64,000 nucleotides of DNA from an uncultured Oscillospiraceae bacterium (GTDB lineage: Bacteria > Bacillota > Clostridia > Oscillospirales > Ruminococcaceae), in NCBI GenBank assembly GCA_910583935.1, contig CAJTZM010000009.1, positions 33,193-97,192 of the forward strand, given 5' to 3'. Under the pieces are notes generated by a model, which searched no databases, was not told the DNA's origin, and saw nothing but the letters and a program-made list of their open reading frames with translations. Within the stretch, counting starts at the first letter, position 1. Each line of letters opens with the position of its first letter. A program made the position numbers and the translations under genes. This document shows positions 61,236 through 64,000 of the stretch, piece by piece.

Positions 61236-61979
61236 TTGACTCAACATAACAGGATCTGGTTTTTAGACGAAGCCCGCGGGCTTTTTATTATTTTGATGGT
61301 GCTGCACCACGCCGCCTACGACGGGGTGTTCCTCCTCGGCTGGCCGCTGGATTTTCTCTTTTCCGGCTGGTTCGGCGCTGTCCGCACCTTTTTTGCTGGC
61401 GGCTTCGTGCTCATCTCCGGCGCGGCCTGCCGCCTTTCCCGCAGCAATCTGCGCCGGGGATGCCGGTGCCTTTTGCTGGCGGCGGGCCTTTCGCTGGTCA
61501 CCGCCTGGCTGATTCCCACCCAAAAAATCCAGTTCGGGGTGCTCCACCTTTTAGGCTGCGCCATGCTGCTGTTCGCCCTTTGCCGCCCCCTGCTCGACCG
61601 AATTAGGCCCCTTTGGGGCGCCGTTTTGGGACTTACCCTCTTTTTTCTCTGCCTGCCGGTTCCAAAGGGCCGCTTGGGTCTGTTTTCTTGGCAGATCGTC
61701 CTGCCCGGTTTTTTGTACCAAAACGCCTTTACCGCCGCGCTGGGCTTTCCCGGTCCGGACTACTTTTCCGCCGATTATTTTCCCCTGATCCCCTGGCTGT
61801 TCCTTTTTGGAGCCGGGACCTGTCTGGGTGTCCCCCTGGCCCAGCGAAAAGGACCGGCTGGGCTGTACCGGCGGCACAGCCGGTTTTTCGCAGCAGCCGG
61901 ACGAAAATCCCTTTGGATTTATCTTGCCCACCAGCCGGTCTTATACCTCGTATTCTTTTTGTCCCGGCAATATTTTTAG
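61236..61979 (+). CDS. DUF1624 (YeiB-like/acyltransferase-fold) membrane protein, copy 1
   Basis: A 247-residue polytopic protein with about seven helices. N-terminal IWFLDEARGLFIILMVLHHAAYDGV has the conserved D-x-x-RG-x5-M-x2-H of the DUF1624/HGSNAT-like family. LISGAACRLSRSNLRRG and GVLHLLGCAMLL follow, and LAHQPVLYLVFF ends it. Family members may transfer acetyl groups across the membrane. The start is a TTG at 61236 behind AAAGGGGG. A homologue follows 97 bases later. Confidence 0.75.
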   Translation: MTQHNRIWFLDEARGLFIILMVLHHAAYDGVFLLGWPLDFLFSGWFGAVRTFFAGGFVLISGAACRLSRSNLRRGCRCLLLAAGLSLVTAWLIPTQKIQFGVLHLLGCAMLLFALCRPLLDRIRPLWGAVLGLTLFFLCLPVPKGRLGLFSWQIVLPGFLYQNAFTAALGFPGPDYFSADYFPLIPWLFLFGAGTCLGVPLAQRKGPAGLYRRHSRFFAAAGRKSLWIYLAHQPVLYLVFFLSRQYF

Positions 61980-62075
61980 CTTTACAAATTCTTCCGGTAG
62001 GCGTATGCTGAAAAAGGCCCGGCGGATTTTCTTGGCACCGGACTGACCGACTTTCGACCGAAGGAGGGCTCTTTC

Positions 62076-62837
62076 TTGACCGTCTACGCCCCGGTAAAAA
62101 CTTCTGTGCGTTATCCATTTCTCGACGAGGTGCGCGGCGGCGCTGTTTTAATGATGATTATCTACCACCTTTTGTACGACGGCGTCGTTTTCGCCGGATG
62201 GCCCGTTCCCCTGTTCTCCCCGCCTCTTTCCTATTGGCAGGACAGTATCGGCGCCCTGTTCATCCTGCTTTCCGGCTGTATGTGCTGTCTGACCCGCAGT
62301 AATCTGCGCCGGGGTCTTCGCTGCCTGGGGGCCGCCTGCGCGATTACCGCCGTTACCTTTTTCTTTGTCCCCATTGTGGCCGACTGGTTTGGGGTGCTCC
62401 ATTTTTTAGGCTGCGCCATGCTATTGTACCCTCTTGCCCGCCCGCTTTTAAACCGCGTCCCGGTCCTGCCCGCCGCGCTGGTCCTATTTTTTCTGTTCTG
62501 GATCACCTTTCCCGTAAGCTCCGGAAAGCTCGGCGGACCGCTGCTTTCCATTTTGCTGCCGGCTTTTTTGTACCGCAACTTTTTCACCGCTATTTTAGGC
62601 TTTCCGCCGTATAATTTTGCCTCCAGCGATTACTATCCGCTGCTGCCCTGGATTTTTCTGTTTTTTTGCGGCAGCCTGTTGGGCCGTCTCCTCCTTTCCT
62701 ATGGGTCTTCCCGGCCCGGACTGCTCCGCTCCCGGTGCCGTCCGCTGGCATTTTTAGGGCGGTACAGCTTTTTTATTTACCTTGTCCACCAGCCGGTTTT
62801 ATACGGGCTTTTCCTTCTGGCCGGGCAGCTGCTGTAA
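62076..62837 (+). CDS. DUF1624 membrane protein, copy 2
   Basis: A 253-residue paralogue of the gene just upstream. The core motif is FLDEVRGGAVLMMIIYHLLYDGV, followed by LLSGCMCCLTRSNLRRGLRCL, GVLHFLGCAMLLYPL and VHQPVLYGLFLLAG. The two proteins keep the same helices but differ in loops, so they are an old tandem duplication rather than a recent copy. The TTG at 62076 has GAAGGAGGGC upstream. Confidence 0.75.
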   Translation: MTVYAPVKTSVRYPFLDEVRGGAVLMMIIYHLLYDGVVFAGWPVPLFSPPLSYWQDSIGALFILLSGCMCCLTRSNLRRGLRCLGAACAITAVTFFFVPIVADWFGVLHFLGCAMLLYPLARPLLNRVPVLPAALVLFFLFWITFPVSSGKLGGPLLSILLPAFLYRNFFTAILGFPPYNFASSDYYPLLPWIFLFFCGSLLGRLLLSYGSSRPGLLRSRCRPLAFLGRYSFFIYLVHQPVLYGLFLLAGQLL

Positions 62838-63046
62838 AACCGTCCTTTTTAAAAACGCTGAAGCGGCCTGTTTTTCGCCGGATTTCCCGCCGAAGCGCCA
62901 AAAAACAGACAGAAATTTCGAACTTTTTTCTCCGCGGCTTTTCTTCCGCCGCCAAATCCGATATAATAAATGTATCCAATTGCGGATATTTTCGGCTATC
63001 GGTCGTTTTATTCGGTGAAAACGCAAAAAAAGAAAGGGGGGCCCGG

Positions 63047-64000
63047 ATGAAAAAAACAATCTGCATTCTGCTGGTGCTGACGTCTTTGCTGGCGCTGGTT
63101 TTATCCGGCTGCGCAGACAAAACCGCCGGGCAGGTGTTCCGGCTGGATATTCTCTCCGAGCCCGCCTCCCTTGATCCGCAGATTGCCGTCTCCAACGAGC
63201 AGGAGCTAATCCTTCTCAACACCATGGAGGGGCTTTTGCGGATGGACGAGAGGCAAAAGCCCGTACCGGCCGCCGCCGAAAGCTATACCGTTTCTCCCGA
63301 CGGGCGAACCTATACCTTTACTCTGCGAAGGGGGATGCTTTGGTCCGACGGCGAAACCCCCGTCACCGCCTACGATTTTCAATTTGCCTTCCGGCGGCTG
63401 TTTGACCCCAAAACCCAGTCGTCCACCGCCGCCAATTTCACCTGTATCCGCGGCGGCGCAGCCACTCTTTCGGGGGAAAGGAGCGTTCAGAGCATCGGCG
63501 TTGCCGCCCAGGACGCATACACGCTGGTTTTTACGCTGGAAAGCCCCAACCCCTCCTTTCTCTCTTTGCTGACCACCCCCGCCGCCCTTCCCTGCAACGA
63601 GGATTTCTTTTTGGCCTCGCGGGGGAAATACGGCGTATCGGATGAATTCATGCTCTTTAACGGACCGTTTTTTGTTCACAGCTGGGTGGAGGGGACCTAT
63701 ATCCATATGCGCAAAAACCCCGCCTATTACGCGGAAGAATCGGTGATTCCCGCCGCCTTCCGGCTGTACATCCAGGAGTCGTATGATCTTGCCCGTCTGC
63801 TGGACGGCGCGGTAGACGCGGCCGCCGTATCCTTTTCGGATTTGGAAAAGCTGGACGAGTCCTTCCAAACCGTGCAGTTTTCCAATATACTTTGGTCGGT
63901 CCTTCCCAATCTGGAGCGCCCGGCGCTGGCCAACCTGTCTATCCGGCAGGCGCTGGCCGCCGGCATTGAGCGGGAGGCGCTGGCCGCCCACCTGGGAAAA
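63047..64000 (+). CDS. Oligopeptide/dipeptide-binding lipoprotein, 5' part
   Basis: The reading frame is open from the ATG at 63047 to the end of the window (318 codons), with GAAAGGGGGG before the start. The product has a signal peptide and lipobox LSGC (Cys about 22), then the family 5 solute-binding domain: LDILSEPASLDPQ, LRMDERQKPVPAAAESYTVS, TFTLRRGMLWSDGETPVTAYDF and the NGPFFVHSWVEG region. OppA/DppA-like proteins bind peptides for ABC import. The C-terminal part and any permease genes are beyond the window. Confidence 0.9.
   Translation, partial: MKKTICILLVLTSLLALVLSGCADKTAGQVFRLDILSEPASLDPQIAVSNEQELILLNTMEGLLRMDERQKPVPAAAESYTVSPDGRTYTFTLRRGMLWSDGETPVTAYDFQFAFRRLFDPKTQSSTAANFTCIRGGAATLSGERSVQSIGVAAQDAYTLVFTLESPNPSFLSLLTTPAALPCNEDFFLASRGKYGVSDEFMLFNGPFFVHSWVEGTYIHMRKNPAYYAEESVIPAAFRLYIQESYDLARLLDGAVDAAAVSFSDLEKLDESFQTVQFSNILWSVLPNLERPALANLSIRQALAAGIEREALAAHLGK

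Noticed and set aside
62773..63225. Minus-strand ORF between the YeiB-like and OppA-like genes
   Set aside because: It overlaps the well-supported lipoprotein start on the plus strand and has atypical composition.

Overview
The window looks like chromosome from a spore-forming, anaerobic Clostridia-type Firmicute, probably Oscillospiraceae-like. The signs are Spo0A, a CotH spore-coat kinase, an FtsK/SpoIIIE translocase with TepA and YlzJ beside it, a tryptophan T-box, a BceRS-BceAB-type module, LuxS, and AGGAGG ribosome sites with frequent TTG/GTG starts. Species assignment is inference from family content and base composition.

Layout. 1-1.1 kb: AT-rich accessory stretch with a small unknown gene, then a blasticidin-S/cytidine deaminase-like gene. 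1.5-13.1 kb: housekeeping and scavenging genes (DegV, class II aldolase, SfsA, phosphodiesterase, amidohydrolase, esterase, several GNATs, cyclophilin), with a promoter-terminator pair near 6.0-6.1 kb that looks like a small RNA gene. 13.2-24.9 kb: aspA behind a structured leader, a purine-type permease, a DUF1538 membrane protein with a tandem PII-like partner, LarA, an AraC regulator, and a Trp T-box controlling an ABC transporter. 25-29.6 kb: spo0A and a CotH/DUF4956/VTC cluster. 29.7-35.8 kb: a Bce-type ABC transporter and two-component system, a second small-RNA-like unit, a phosphopantetheinyl transferase and luxS. 35.8-37.6 kb: three small XRE regulators and a stand-alone RNA polymerase alpha-CTD-like protein.

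37.88-52.61 kb: an integrated phage-like element of about 14.7 kb inserted at the 3' end of an initiator tRNA gene. It is bounded by a 13-bp direct repeat and carries a large serine recombinase ending inside the tRNA sequence. It has a divergent repressor region, a replication block (DnaD-like and DnaC-like proteins with iteron-like repeats), a sigma-like factor, a tape-measure protein and an HTH-zeta toxin pair, but no recognisable capsid, portal or terminase. Its most striking content is a 1.16-kb direct repeat present twice. Each copy is a broken array of Bro-N antirepressor-like modules in which hairpins recur at homologous positions with different but self-complementary stems.

52.8-64 kb: ordinary chromosome resumes with DUF3006 and a ComEC-like hydrolase, YgiQ, the FtsK/UppP/YlzJ/TepA block, two tandem YeiB-like membrane proteins and the start of an oligopeptide-binding lipoprotein that runs off the window.
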